DNA of 64,000 bases from Candidatus Nanosynbacter sp. HMT-352 (GCF_022819365.1 NZ_CP089289.1:124001-188000); one strand, 5' to 3'. Positions 8,768 through 17,335 are shown, counted from the first letter of the stretch. Notes: generated by a model not told the origin, from the sequence alone. A program made the numbers and translations.

Positions 8768-9442
8768 TTAGTCGAAACTACGATCTAAATTCTCGAGCTT
8801 ACTTGAATTGAACTCGTATAACTTTGCTGGACGATGTGCGCCGTCTCGCCACAACTCATTAGTCTCATGAATTAAGTTTAAGCCGAGGAATTTTTTTCGA
8901 AAATTACGCTTGTCAAATTTACGACCAAAAACTATCTCGTAAACTGTTTGCAGTTGCGTTAAGGTAAATCTTCGATCCAGAAAAGCAAATGCCGAATTGG
9001 TGTATGTCATTTTGGCAATTAGGCGTTCTTTAGCGTATTTAATGATGTTGGCGTGATCGTATGCTAGTTTTGGTAATTTATTTACATCAAAAAATGCCAC
9101 TTCTAAATCTTCATTGTATGTAATATTGCGTCCACAACCCATGTAAGTTACAGATACTGCATGTCCTCGTGGATCACGATTAATCGTATCGAAAGTGTAA
9201 AGCTGTTCAATATATCGTAGGTCGTCTTTAATTTTTACGCCTGTCTTTTGGAAAACTACACGTTCGAGCGCATCTGTAGTCGTCTCTCCCTTGGCATTAT
9301 ATCCTCCAGGGAGGGCCCATTCTCCTTTAAAAGGTTCGTTCGGTCGTTTTAATAATAACACTTCCAGGGTATTATTGTTTACTTGAAAAATTACTGCATC
9401 CACGGTTAGTGTTGGAGGTGTATACGGTTTTGTGTAATTCAT
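8768..9442 (-). CDS. nrtR: NrtR-type NAD metabolism repressor (degenerate NUDIX + winged helix)
   Basis: Transcription factor of the NUDIX-related regulator family that senses ADP-ribose or related NAD metabolites. Residues about 1-130 form a NUDIX fold whose box is degenerate: after GGYNAKGE the REUXEE part reads ERVVFQKTG, lacking the catalytic Glu pair, as is usual for NrtR sensors. The C-terminal third (beginning near SAFAFLDRRFTLTQLQ) is the winged-helix DNA-binding domain. I chose the ATG at 9442 because a TTGGCA-N17-TAAGAT promoter ends 7 nt before it. A GTG at 9496 would extend the frame by 18 residues but lies inside the operator-like palindrome. It heads pncA, pncB and the NUDIX-kinase gene. 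Confidence 0.9.
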   Translation of the reverse strand: MNYTKPYTPPTLTVDAVIFQVNNNTLEVLLLKRPNEPFKGEWALPGGYNAKGETTTDALERVVFQKTGVKIKDDLRYIEQLYTFDTINRDPRGHAVSVTYMGCGRNITYNEDLEVAFFDVNKLPKLAYDHANIIKYAKERLIAKMTYTNSAFAFLDRRFTLTQLQTVYEIVFGRKFDKRNFRKKFLGLNLIHETNELWRDGAHRPAKLYEFNSSKLENLDRSFD

Positions 9443-9449
9443 ACAATAT

Positions 9450-9507
9450 ATCTTATCCTGAAGTAAGCTACTTGCCAAGTTGTTTTTATACTTCACAAAG
9501 TATAAAA
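9450..9507 (-). promoter_or_regulatory. nrtR promoter with perfect 10-bp inverted repeat
   Basis: On the minus strand the -35 is TTGGCA (9473-9478) and the -10 TAAGAT (9450-9455), 17 nt apart. Directly upstream, TTTTATACTT (9484-9493) and AAGTATAAAA (9498-9507) form a perfect inverted repeat around 4 nt. It is placed as an autoregulatory operator would be, ending 6 bp from the -35. Confidence 0.6.
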
Positions 9508-9584
9508 GTTTGTTTGCAAATTTATTCTGTACTTATTTAGTGATATATGTTAAGATAGATCAGAACGAATGATAAAGATATCTT

Positions 9585-9661
9585 CGGGGTGTGGCGCAGT
9601 TGGCTAGCGCGCGCGGTTTGGGACCGTGAGGTCGAAGGTTCGAGTCCTTTCACCCCGACCA
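9585..9661 (+). tRNA. tRNA-Pro (anticodon TGG)
   Basis: Full cloverleaf. The acceptor CGGGGTG pairs with CACCCCG, the anticodon stem CGCGG/CCGTG holds the loop TTTGGGA (anticodon TGG), the T arm is GAAGG/CCTTT with loop TTCGAGT, and discriminator A is followed by an encoded CCA. Confidence 0.97.
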
Positions 9662-9704
9662 ATTGAAATCATTCAGTGTATTAAAATAACTGGCGTTTAA
9701 CCAG

Positions 9705-11216
9705 TTATTTTTTATTTTCGTATAGTCCAATAATCAAGTCGCCATCATGGAATTCTTGCTTTAATTGCCAATAGGGCGGAACTTGTTTTTTATATTCGTC
9801 ATATGTTTTTTCGCGAAGAATAAGCCATACTCTTGGAGATTTTACTGACTCTAAAGAACTAATTTCTGGAGTATTTAGTTTCTTAATTAATCCCCATTCG
9901 CCAACCCAGCCCAGCTCTTCTTTTGGCTTCAGCAGGACAATTTCTTTATTTGTGCGGTTGTAATAGGAAGTGTGAAAATAAGTATAGATCTCGCCAGAGA
10001 TAATAACATCACTATTCTGGATGTTTCCATTTATATGATTCATGGCTGTGTTGGTATTGTTCCAGGATGATTCCGTAATATTTTTACCTCCGATATGCCA
10101 CATATAATGACCAATAAATAATGTCAGGACGATAGATATTCCAATAGACCACCATTTTTTATTAGAAAAAATAAGCCCGATGAATACTGCAATCAAACCG
10201 TAAAACGCCGGCGCTGAATAAGTGAAGTATCGATCTAAGTAAACTGGTCGACCCTGGCTGAGTGCGTAAATGATGATCATTGGCAGCAGCAGCCAAATTG
10301 TTAAAATCCAAATTGCCGCTTGATATCTGGGAAGTTTTTTGGCTAGAATGAATGAAATTGCGATTATAATTAGCGGTAGTAGCAACCCAAAATAGCGGAC
10401 AATCCTGTCGTCGTAAGTCAAGAACATTGATAGTGTTGTCGGGATGGTAAATTTAGTGACTTCAGGGATCCAGAAGCCGCCGCTTACCCGGCTGGTTTGG
10501 GAGATCATGATTGGTAGCCAGGGGAGAAATAGCAAAAAGCATGTCCCGGCGGCAAGCCAAACGTTTTTGTCCTTAAATATATTTTTTATGGCAGTGCGAT
10601 TTCTGCCAAGTTTTAGCCAAATATATGCGAAATGTGCGGGTAGGATTAACGCTAGGAAATATTGTGTATAAAGACCGAGTGCTACTAAGATTCCATATAG
10701 CGCCCACCAAAACTTCTTATTTTTGCGCTCGACCGCCACGACAAACGCATATGTCATTGCTACAGCCAAAAGTGCTGCTAGTGTATACATTCGAGCTTCG
10801 TCGCTATAGCGAATTAAGAACGGTCCTAGCGCTGCTAAAAAACTTCCGAATACGGCGATTCTTTTAGAGAAAAGTTTTTGGAGTAATAGAAATAATAGAG
10901 CAATTGTCAGAACTCCGCACGTAACGCTAAACCCTCTGAGTGAAGCTACGGAATTGCCGAAAATCGATTGCCAAACGTGCATGATAACGTAATAAAGCGG
11001 CGGGTGAACATCTGTGGTTGTGATGGCGATAATTCCTCTGATTGGCTGCTGAATGATGGCTGCCGTATATCCTTCATCGTGCCAAATATCGGCTTTTGTT
11101 AAATAGGTAAGTCGAACGTTGACGGCTAAAATTAAGATTGGAATTAGCCAAATCCAACCGGGCATTTTATGAAGAAATACATATAGCTTTTTAAGATATA
11201 TACGGATTTTTTTCAT
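9705..11216 (-). CDS. GT-C type membrane glycosyltransferase (PMT/ArnT-like, GT39)
   Basis: A 503-residue polytopic membrane protein with about ten hydrophobic helices and a soluble C-terminal end. The first outer loop holds the Asp-Glu motif WHDEGYTAAI (about residues 41-50), followed by TDVHPPLYY, the layout of lipid-phosphate-sugar-dependent GT-C enzymes such as PMT and ArnT. Donor and acceptor are unknown. It follows gatD by 3 nt, as the last gene of a murT-gatD-GT run, so it may modify a wall- or lipid-linked product at the same membrane site. Confidence 0.8.
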   Translation of the reverse strand: MKKIRIYLKKLYVFLHKMPGWIWLIPILILAVNVRLTYLTKADIWHDEGYTAAIIQQPIRGIIAITTTDVHPPLYYVIMHVWQSIFGNSVASLRGFSVTCGVLTIALLFLLLQKLFSKRIAVFGSFLAALGPFLIRYSDEARMYTLAALLAVAMTYAFVVAVERKNKKFWWALYGILVALGLYTQYFLALILPAHFAYIWLKLGRNRTAIKNIFKDKNVWLAAGTCFLLFLPWLPIMISQTSRVSGGFWIPEVTKFTIPTTLSMFLTYDDRIVRYFGLLLPLIIIAISFILAKKLPRYQAAIWILTIWLLLPMIIIYALSQGRPVYLDRYFTYSAPAFYGLIAVFIGLIFSNKKWWSIGISIVLTLFIGHYMWHIGGKNITESSWNNTNTAMNHINGNIQNSDVIISGEIYTYFHTSYYNRTNKEIVLLKPKEELGWVGEWGLIKKLNTPEISSLESVKSPRVWLILREKTYDEYKKQVPPYWQLKQEFHDGDLIIGLYENKK

Positions 11217-11219
11217 GAA

Positions 11220-11942
11220 TTATCTGGATAATTTTAACGCTATCTCTCTCGCTTTATTCGCTAAAGTATCGTCAATTTTTTCCAGCCCCGAATCTGCGCT
11301 TACGCCGCGTCGCTCTAGCGCTTCGCCGATAAGAAAGTCTGCAATCTGCGGGTTTTTAGGTAGAATCGGACCGTGGAGATAAGTGGCGATGATATTGTTG
11401 TAGCGAACACCTTCGTTTGCGTCGGTCATATTATTACCGGCACCTTTAATAACTTGCCCAAGAGGTTTGACGGTCTTATCTAAGAAAGTTTGTCCGCTGT
11501 GATTTTCGTAGCCAACGATATCTCCAAATTCCTGGCTTCTAATGACAATGTTACCAATCATCCGCTCGTCGCCAGCAATTGTTTCAATCGGCAGAATGTT
11601 AGCGCCAACAATTTCCTCACCCTTGAGTGTTCGGAAAAATCGACCAAATAGTTGGTACATTCCGCAAATCATCAACATCGGCACGCCGTCTTTTGCTAAT
11701 TGCCGCAGTTCATCAGCTCGCGACAGAAGATCATTCTGAATAATCGTCTGCCCAGAATCTTGTCCGCCGCCGCCAACAAAAATATCAATTTTAGAAAAAT
11801 CCGTTGAATCGCCTGGATTGTGATCGATAATCTCAACTTCAAAGCCGCGTCGTTCTAGTCGTTTTTTCAGGACTAGCGTGTTGCCCCAGTCGCCATAAAG
11901 ATTCATATCTCGCGGATAAAGTTGCGCAATTGTTATTTTCAT
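11220..11942 (-). CDS. gatD: Lipid II isoglutaminyl synthase, glutaminase subunit GatD
   Basis: Class I glutamine amidotransferase-like subunit that releases ammonia from glutamine for MurT, which amidates the D-Glu of lipid II. At 240 residues it has GatD length. The nucleophile is Cys93 (MLMICGMYQLFG) and the catalytic His is His190 (TYLHGP), at nearly the same positions as described for the S. aureus enzyme. The start ATG shares one base with the murT stop, so the two subunits are coupled. D-iGln in the stem peptide implies a typical Gram-positive-type peptidoglycan. Confidence 0.95.
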   Translation of the reverse strand: MKITIAQLYPRDMNLYGDWGNTLVLKKRLERRGFEVEIIDHNPGDSTDFSKIDIFVGGGGQDSGQTIIQNDLLSRADELRQLAKDGVPMLMICGMYQLFGRFFRTLKGEEIVGANILPIETIAGDERMIGNIVIRSQEFGDIVGYENHSGQTFLDKTVKPLGQVIKGAGNNMTDANEGVRYNNIIATYLHGPILPKNPQIADFLIGEALERRGVSADSGLEKIDDTLANKAREIALKLSR

Positions 11943-13204
11943 TATGATATTTCCTCCACGTCGGTTTTTTCGCTTAGCAGGCGGCGAATTGCTGTCATGG
12001 CCGTGTAGCTACAAAAAATCTGTTTTGGCTCATCAGGATTGGTATTAATGAAATCCTCCAGGGCTTTCGAAATATTGGTGTCAATTTTCCCAATTGAAAT
12101 GTCGTCATATTGAAGTCGCAAAGCCATATCGTAAGCACGCGCACCGCTGATCATTGCTACGTTTTTTAATAGCGAAAAATCGACGTCCCAGAACCAACTT
12201 ACGTCTCGTCCGTCGGCGTAATTGTCATTAACGGCGATCATCGTAGTGCTATTGTTTTTGGCAAACGACAGAAGTGCTAACCGAAAGCCGCTCGGATTTT
12301 TCACTAAAATAAGCTCAATTGGCGTGCCGTTTAGGTAAATTGTTTCACCGCGACCAAACGCCGGTTTTATGTTTTCCAGCGCAGACAAAATCGTATCGGT
12401 AATTTCCGGTCCCGCGATTTGTCGAGCCAGGGCAACCGCCGCCGCCGCATTGAGAAGATTATAAACTCCAGTGAGTTGCAGATCTACGTCAATTTCTTTA
12501 TTGTCAATTTGAAAAGTCGCCTGTTGAGCGTTAATTTTTTTCAATAAAACATCAGCGGCTACGCTTTGATTTGCGACTGCGGTTCCGTATTTTAAAGTGT
12601 CGTCCGTTGGCATCAATTGAAGCAGTTCGCTAGTTGTGCCGAAGAAAACTTTTTTAGCCTGAATATTCTCGCTAATCTTAAAAATTCGCGGATCGTCACG
12701 ATTGAGAACGACAGTGTCGCTGGTGGCTTCAGCTATTTTTTGGAGCAATGCGGCTGTATTGTCAATTTCTCCAAATCTGTCCAATTGATCGCGCATAACA
12801 TTCAGAAGCAGAGAAAAGCGCGGTCGAACAATCTGCACGAATTTAACCGCCCAAGCTTCGTCCAGTTCCAGAACTGCAATGTCGGCGTCCAGCTTGCCGC
12901 GGATATTAACCTCATCAAGTAGCGCCGCTGCCACGCCTCGGGAAAAATTGCTACCAGTGCGATTCGTGAAGACTTTCAGCCCGACTGATTCTAATAGTTC
13001 CACGACAATTTTTGTCGTCGTCGTTTTTCCATTCGTTCCGCTGATAATCACCACGCCTTGCGGCAAATCCGCCAGCGTTCTCTGAATAAATTTTGGGTCA
13101 ATTTTTTCAATCACCAAACCCGGCAAGGCTGAACCGCCACCGCGTAATTTAGCGACTTTCTTGACGCTTTTGCCAATAATAGTACTAATCATCTGTCTTG
13201 CCAT
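11942..13204 (-). CDS. murT: Lipid II isoglutaminyl synthase, Mur-ligase subunit MurT
   Basis: Mur-ligase-like subunit that activates the stem-peptide glutamate of lipid II and accepts ammonia from GatD. The 420-residue protein has the ATP loop SGTNGKTTTTK near residues 55-65 and a C-terminal domain of the MurT type. The four-cysteine zinc ribbon inserted in the middle domain of S. aureus MurT is missing: the matching region (after VFFGTTSELLQ) has no Cys. A TATAAT box at 13212-13217 sits 7 nt before the ATG, so the operon message is leaderless. The divergent neighbour starts only 44 bp away. Confidence 0.94.
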   Translation of the reverse strand: MARQMISTIIGKSVKKVAKLRGGGSALPGLVIEKIDPKFIQRTLADLPQGVVIISGTNGKTTTTKIVVELLESVGLKVFTNRTGSNFSRGVAAALLDEVNIRGKLDADIAVLELDEAWAVKFVQIVRPRFSLLLNVMRDQLDRFGEIDNTAALLQKIAEATSDTVVLNRDDPRIFKISENIQAKKVFFGTTSELLQLMPTDDTLKYGTAVANQSVAADVLLKKINAQQATFQIDNKEIDVDLQLTGVYNLLNAAAAVALARQIAGPEITDTILSALENIKPAFGRGETIYLNGTPIELILVKNPSGFRLALLSFAKNNSTTMIAVNDNYADGRDVSWFWDVDFSLLKNVAMISGARAYDMALRLQYDDISIGKIDTNISKALEDFINTNPDEPKQIFCSYTAMTAIRRLLSEKTDVEEIS

Positions 13205-13211
13205 ATTGTCT

Positions 13212-13217
13212 ATTATA
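13212..13217 (-). promoter_or_regulatory. -10 box of murT-gatD operon
   Basis: TATAAT on the minus strand, 7 nt before the murT ATG. It lies back to back with the TACAAT box at 13237-13242 of the divergent gene. Confidence 0.6.
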
Positions 13218-13236
13218 CTCTGCCGGGTCGATGTGC

Positions 13237-13242
13237 TACAAT
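13237..13242 (+). promoter_or_regulatory. -10 box of the 13249 membrane gene
   Basis: TACAAT followed after 6 nt by the ATG at 13249, with no room for a Shine-Dalgarno sequence. Confidence 0.55.
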
Positions 13243-13248
13243 ATCAAT

Positions 13249-13629
13249 ATGTTTTTGGTGGGTATCTTTCAGTGGTGGTATGGCAATGGCTTGTTGCAAT
13301 ATATCCGACAAAGTTTTCTGGGTGTTTTACGAACCGCGGATTTTTTCTCAGTCGGGCTGCTTTTGAAAACTTTATTCAATCCTTTTCGCCAGATTTCAGC
13401 CGCTCCGGTTGGCGGCGACTTATCCGTGCAACTATCTGCGTTTTTTGACAAGATGTTCTCGCGAGTAATTGGCGCGGTGGTGCGCTCGATGGTGATAATT
13501 ATTGGAATATTGATGATATTGCTACGATTTTTGTGGATGATTTTAGGAATTATTATGTGGCTAGCGCTGCCGCTGATGCCGTTTATCGGAATTATTTTAT
13601 GGCAAATGGGAGTTTCTGTATGGAAATAG
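13249..13629 (+). CDS. Small membrane protein of unknown function
   Basis: A 126-residue protein starting MFLVGIFQWWYGNGLLQ. The first half holds an amphipathic region ending in KTLFNPFRQISAAP. The second half has a long hydrophobic stretch (about residues 77-123) able to form two membrane helices. I do not recognise a family with certainty. The start at 13249 is preferred over the longer frame because of the TACAAT box 6 nt upstream. Its last 10 nt overlap the start of the membrane-anchored AAA+ gene, so the two are coupled and may form one membrane complex. Confidence 0.75.
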   Translation: MFLVGIFQWWYGNGLLQYIRQSFLGVLRTADFFSVGLLLKTLFNPFRQISAAPVGGDLSVQLSAFFDKMFSRVIGAVVRSMVIIIGILMILLRFLWMILGIIMWLALPLMPFIGIILWQMGVSVWK

Positions 13630-16070
13630 AGCCGAGATTTAATTACGACAGTTTACGGTCTCGGAAGGCGCGATTTTCTGTAAGGTTTGGTAATGCTTGG
13701 CATGTCGTGGCGATAGCTGTCGGCATTATGATGGTGCTGCTTGGTCTGTGGTCGTTGATCGAACACGGGGCAATCGGCTGGCTATTATTTGGTCTGAGTG
13801 GCCCGATGATTATGGTGTCGATTTGGTGGGAGAAAGATCTTAAAACTGCGGAAATTAGTAAAAATCCTAAGACAATTGACGATGTGATGGCGGCGGACGT
13901 TTTGGGCAAATTGCCGCGCAGACCGACGCCGATTGATATTGCTGAGGCGATTACAGGCACGCGAGCTGGGCAATTTTTGGCAGTGCGGCTGGGTTTGACG
14001 CCGAATTTCTTGCGCAATATTTCCGTCGACGATCCGAATCGAACGGAGCAGATTTGGCAGGCGGCGATTGAAATTTGGCAGAGCACGGAAAGTCCGAAGA
14101 TTACTAGCGCGGTTCTGGCGGCGGCGATAGTAAAGCAATTGCCACAACACGATTCTTTGCTGGCGAATATGAAGATCGATTTTCATGATATCGAGGAGAC
14201 TATTCGATGGTACGAGCGAATAAAGGCGCTGATTGACCAATATAAAGAGAAGCCGCTGAATACGGGCGGAATTGCTAGGGATTGGTCTTTTGGCTATACG
14301 CCACTGCTGAGTCGATTTGCTCAGAATATTAGCGTCAGTGTATCTGGCGGCGCGTTTACAACTAAGTTGGCTGCGCACGAGGAGGCGCTGGGGCAGATGC
14401 TCAAAACGTTTAGTTCTGGCGGTCGGCAGAATATTACGCTGGTCGGAGCTGACGGCGCGGGAAAAAGTACCGTCGTGTCGGCGTTTGCTGAAATGCTAAT
14501 TGACGGACATCGAGACGTTCCTGGTTCACTGATGTATCAGCAAGTTTTTATGCTGGACGCGTCGTCGTTGATCAGCGTAGCGTCGGGTCGCGGGGAATTG
14601 GAAAATCTAGTAACGATGATTTTGAACGAAGCTTTTCTGTCGAAAAACGTGATTTTATGTCTGGACAATGCGCAATTATTCTTCGAAGAAGGCGTTGGTT
14701 CGGTTGACTTGAGTAATGTGCTATTGCCAATCCTGGAAGCGGGCAGGCTTAGGACGATTTTAACGATGGACGATCAGCGATTTTTGCAAATTTCCCAGAC
14801 TAAGCCGCAGCTCGCTCACGCTTTGAATACAATTGCAATTCAGCCGTCAAATGAATCCGAAACTATGAAAATTATGCGCGATCAATTGGTTTTATTTGAG
14901 GCGCAGCACAAAGTGACGTATATGTATCAGGCGCTGGCGGAGGCGTATCGTGTTGGTGATCGTTATGTTCAGGATTTGGTAATGCCAGGTAAGGCGTTGA
15001 AAATTTTGGAAGCGGCGGCAAGTTATGCGAGTGGCGGGCTAGTGACCGCGCAATCTGTGGACGATGCGATTGAAAAGACTCTTGGTATAAAAATTTCGGT
15101 AGCATCTTTGAGTGACGAAAAGGAAAAATTGTTAAACTTGGAGTCGTTAATTCATCAGCGAATGATCAATCAAACGCGAGCCGTGACAGTTGTTTCTGAC
15201 GCTATTCGCCGCGCGCGCACAGGTGTTAGAAATCAGAATCGACCGATTGGCGCATTCCTGTTTCTTGGTCCGACTGGTGTTGGTAAAACGGAGCTTTCTA
15301 AAGCTTTGGCGGATGTTTATTTTGGCGGTGAAGGCAATATGATTCGCTTGGATTTGAACGAATTTGTCAGGCCGGATGACGTGGCTAGGTTGATTGCGGA
15401 CGGCGCGCGAGATCCAGGGAGTTTGACCGCTCAGGTTCAGAAGCGCCCATTCTCTGTCGTGCTTTTGGACGAAATTGAAAAGGCTCATCCTCAGGTTTTG
15501 ACGACACTTCTGCAGCTTTTGGATGAAGGAATATTGCGTGATGAAAATAACCGAGAAATTAGTTTTCGCGATACGATTGTAATTGCGACGTCAAATGCTG
15601 GCGCGGATAGAATTCGTGAATATATTGAGCGGGGCTATCAATTGGAGCAGTTCGAGCAGACATTTATCAACGAGTTGATTAATGCCAATTTATTCCGCCC
15701 AGAATTTTTGAACCGTTTTGATGAAATCGTTTTGTTCCGTCCGCTAGGAAAAGATGAGTTGCTGCAGGTTGTCGATTTGATTTTGGCGGGAGTTAATAAG
15801 ACTTTGGCGCCGCAAAAAATTCAAGTTGCGGTCGAGGAAGAAGGTAAGAAATTGCTAGTCGAGGCTGGTTATGATCCAAGATTGGGAGCTCGCCCGATGC
15901 GTCGCGTTGTCCAGCGAGCTGTCGAGAATACCGTCGCCAAGCAAATGCTGGCGGGAACTGTCGCACCTGGCTCGACTACAGTTATCACCGCTGATCAAAT
16001 TCGCCAAATTTTAGGTTCGCAATCCGCGCAAATGCCGTCAGGAATTCAGAATCCGCCATTGAATAACTAG
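13620..16070 (+). CDS. Membrane-anchored Clp-like double AAA+ ATPase
   Basis: An 816-residue relative of ClpA/ClpC/ClpB. Two hydrophobic segments near residues 20-70 (AVGIMMVLLGLWSLIEHG and WLLFGLSGPMIMVSIWW) anchor it, an addition that classical Clp proteins lack. A helical Clp-N-like region follows, then AAA module 1 with Walker A GADGAGKST near 275 but a changed Walker B, LCLDNAQ, in which the catalytic Glu is Asn. AAA module 2 is complete: GPTGVGKTE near 550, LLDEIEKAH, TSNAG, FLNRFDE, and the D2 small domain (YDPRLGARPMRR). It probably unfolds proteins at the membrane; whether it binds ClpP cannot be seen. The start at 13620 is the one overlapping the upstream gene. Confidence 0.87.
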   Translation: MEIEPRFNYDSLRSRKARFSVRFGNAWHVVAIAVGIMMVLLGLWSLIEHGAIGWLLFGLSGPMIMVSIWWEKDLKTAEISKNPKTIDDVMAADVLGKLPRRPTPIDIAEAITGTRAGQFLAVRLGLTPNFLRNISVDDPNRTEQIWQAAIEIWQSTESPKITSAVLAAAIVKQLPQHDSLLANMKIDFHDIEETIRWYERIKALIDQYKEKPLNTGGIARDWSFGYTPLLSRFAQNISVSVSGGAFTTKLAAHEEALGQMLKTFSSGGRQNITLVGADGAGKSTVVSAFAEMLIDGHRDVPGSLMYQQVFMLDASSLISVASGRGELENLVTMILNEAFLSKNVILCLDNAQLFFEEGVGSVDLSNVLLPILEAGRLRTILTMDDQRFLQISQTKPQLAHALNTIAIQPSNESETMKIMRDQLVLFEAQHKVTYMYQALAEAYRVGDRYVQDLVMPGKALKILEAAASYASGGLVTAQSVDDAIEKTLGIKISVASLSDEKEKLLNLESLIHQRMINQTRAVTVVSDAIRRARTGVRNQNRPIGAFLFLGPTGVGKTELSKALADVYFGGEGNMIRLDLNEFVRPDDVARLIADGARDPGSLTAQVQKRPFSVVLLDEIEKAHPQVLTTLLQLLDEGILRDENNREISFRDTIVIATSNAGADRIREYIERGYQLEQFEQTFINELINANLFRPEFLNRFDEIVLFRPLGKDELLQVVDLILAGVNKTLAPQKIQVAVEEEGKKLLVEAGYDPRLGARPMRRVVQRAVENTVAKQMLAGTVAPGSTTVITADQIRQILGSQSAQMPSGIQNPPLNN

Positions 16071-16091
16071 CCCAGCCCCTTAACTAGTGTT

Positions 16092-16138
16092 TTTATGATC
16101 ATCATAAATAAAAACCCGTCATAATGACGAGCTATTTT
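16092..16138. terminator. Two adjacent palindromes between the AAA+ gene and tRNA-Arg
   Basis: TTTATGAT-C-ATCATAAA at 16092-16108 and CGTCAT-A-ATGACG at 16117-16129, the second flanked by an A run and by TATTTT. They separate convergent units and could end transcription from both sides, but the stems are short. Confidence 0.4.
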
Positions 16139-16214
16139 GGTACACCCGGCAAGATTCGAACTTGCGACCCCTTGGTTCGAAGCCAAGTACTCTAATCCGC
16201 TGAGCTACGGGTGC
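16138..16214 (-). tRNA. tRNA-Arg (anticodon TCG)
   Basis: The acceptor GCACCCG pairs with CGGGTGT, the anticodon arm CTTGG/CCAAG encloses CTTCGAA (anticodon TCG), the T loop is TTCGAAT, and CCA is encoded at 16138-16140 (minus strand). Confidence 0.96.
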
Positions 16215-16256
16215 GTATGAAGTTATTATATCATAGATGACGGCCGAGTAAAATGA

Positions 16257-16262
16257 TATACT
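16257..16262 (+). promoter_or_regulatory. -10 box of murB
   Basis: TATACT, 6 nt before the murB ATG at 16269. Leaderless arrangement. Confidence 0.55.
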
Positions 16263-16268
16263 ATATGC

Positions 16269-17291
16269 ATGGATGTCATGACTAATATATCACTGAAACA
16301 ATACACAACTATGAAATTGGGAGGTGAGGCTCGCTATATGGCGACAGCAGATTCTGCTGGTGATGTTGTGTCGCTATATCGTAATGCCCGAAAGGAAAAT
16401 TTGCCGATTTTTGTGTTGGGCGGTGGCAGTAATGTAATTACGCATGACGAGGTTTTTGAAGGAATCGTACTGTTGAATAAGATCAAAGGTTTTGAGGTTA
16501 TCTCTGAAACCGACGAAACAACTGATGTGAAAATTGGTGCGGGCGAAGTTTGGGATGAGGCTGTTGAGAAGGTTATTGGGCTTGGACTTCAGGGAATTGA
16601 AGCTATGTCGGGGATTCCTGGAACGGCTGGAGCTGCGCCAGTCCAGAATGTTGGGGCGTACGGGCAAGAAATTGCCGACACGTTGATTAGTCTGGAAGCT
16701 TACGATTCAAAAACCGATACAATCGTAACTATTTCTGCTGATGAATGTGACTTTTCTTATCGAAATAGCATTTTTCGCGACAAGGAAAAAGGGCGATATT
16801 GCATTCTGAATATTACTTTGCGACTAAATAAAGCAGAGCCGAAACCGCCGTATTATGCTTCTTTGCAGAGATATATTGACGAGAATGATATTCGTGAGGT
16901 CAATTTGTCGGTGATTCGCGTGGCAGTTCTTAATATTCGTTCGGAAAAATTGCCAGACCCAGCTGAACTACCAAGCGCAGGTTCTTTCTTCAAAAATGCG
17001 CTGGTTGAAAAGTGGAAATTGGAAGAATTGCAAAGAGAATATAGCGACATTCCAAATTATGCAATGTCTGACGGAAGATATAAAATCCCGACGGGCTGGT
17101 TGATAGATAAGGCTGGCTTAAGGGGTTATCGCAGTCACGGCATGCGGGTTTATGAAAAGAACGCGTTGGTGCTCGTGAATGATTCGGCGTCTGGTTATGA
17201 TGACTTGGCAGCGATTCGCGAGGAAATTGTGCAAATTGTCTTTGACAAGTTCGGTATAAAAATTGAGCAAGAGCCGTTAGAACTTTCCTGA
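16269..17291 (+). CDS. murB: UDP-N-acetylenolpyruvoylglucosamine reductase
   Basis: FAD enzyme that reduces enolpyruvyl-UDP-GlcNAc to UDP-MurNAc, the step after MurA. The 340-residue protein shows TTMKLGGEARY near residue 12, the FAD-binding VLGGGSNVI near 50, SGIPGTAGAAPVQNVGAYG near 120, the proton-donor Ser in PSAGSFFKN, and a final EQEP Glu. Length and the YRNSIF segment fit the type I (E. coli-like) group. The first ATG (16269) is 6 nt from TATACT; an in-frame ATG at 16278 is a possible alternative. Its substrate maker, the MurA fusion, is at 22.8 kb. Confidence 0.95.
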   Translation: MDVMTNISLKQYTTMKLGGEARYMATADSAGDVVSLYRNARKENLPIFVLGGGSNVITHDEVFEGIVLLNKIKGFEVISETDETTDVKIGAGEVWDEAVEKVIGLGLQGIEAMSGIPGTAGAAPVQNVGAYGQEIADTLISLEAYDSKTDTIVTISADECDFSYRNSIFRDKEKGRYCILNITLRLNKAEPKPPYYASLQRYIDENDIREVNLSVIRVAVLNIRSEKLPDPAELPSAGSFFKNALVEKWKLEELQREYSDIPNYAMSDGRYKIPTGWLIDKAGLRGYRSHGMRVYEKNALVLVNDSASGYDDLAAIREEIVQIVFDKFGIKIEQEPLELS

Positions 17292-17323
17292 TAATAAGCA
17301 TATGCTTTTTTGTAGATTTGCGC

Positions 17324-17329
17324 TACAAT
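17324..17329 (+). promoter_or_regulatory. -10 box of the minor pilin operon
   Basis: TACAAT, 6 nt before the ATG at 17336. The same layout as at 13237 and 16257. Confidence 0.55.
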
Positions 17330-17335
17330 ATTGAT

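Noticed and set aside
9443..9496. GTG at 9496 as the nrtR start
   Set aside because: It lies inside the inverted repeat and upstream of a complete promoter that points to the ATG at 9442; the added 18 residues have no family support.
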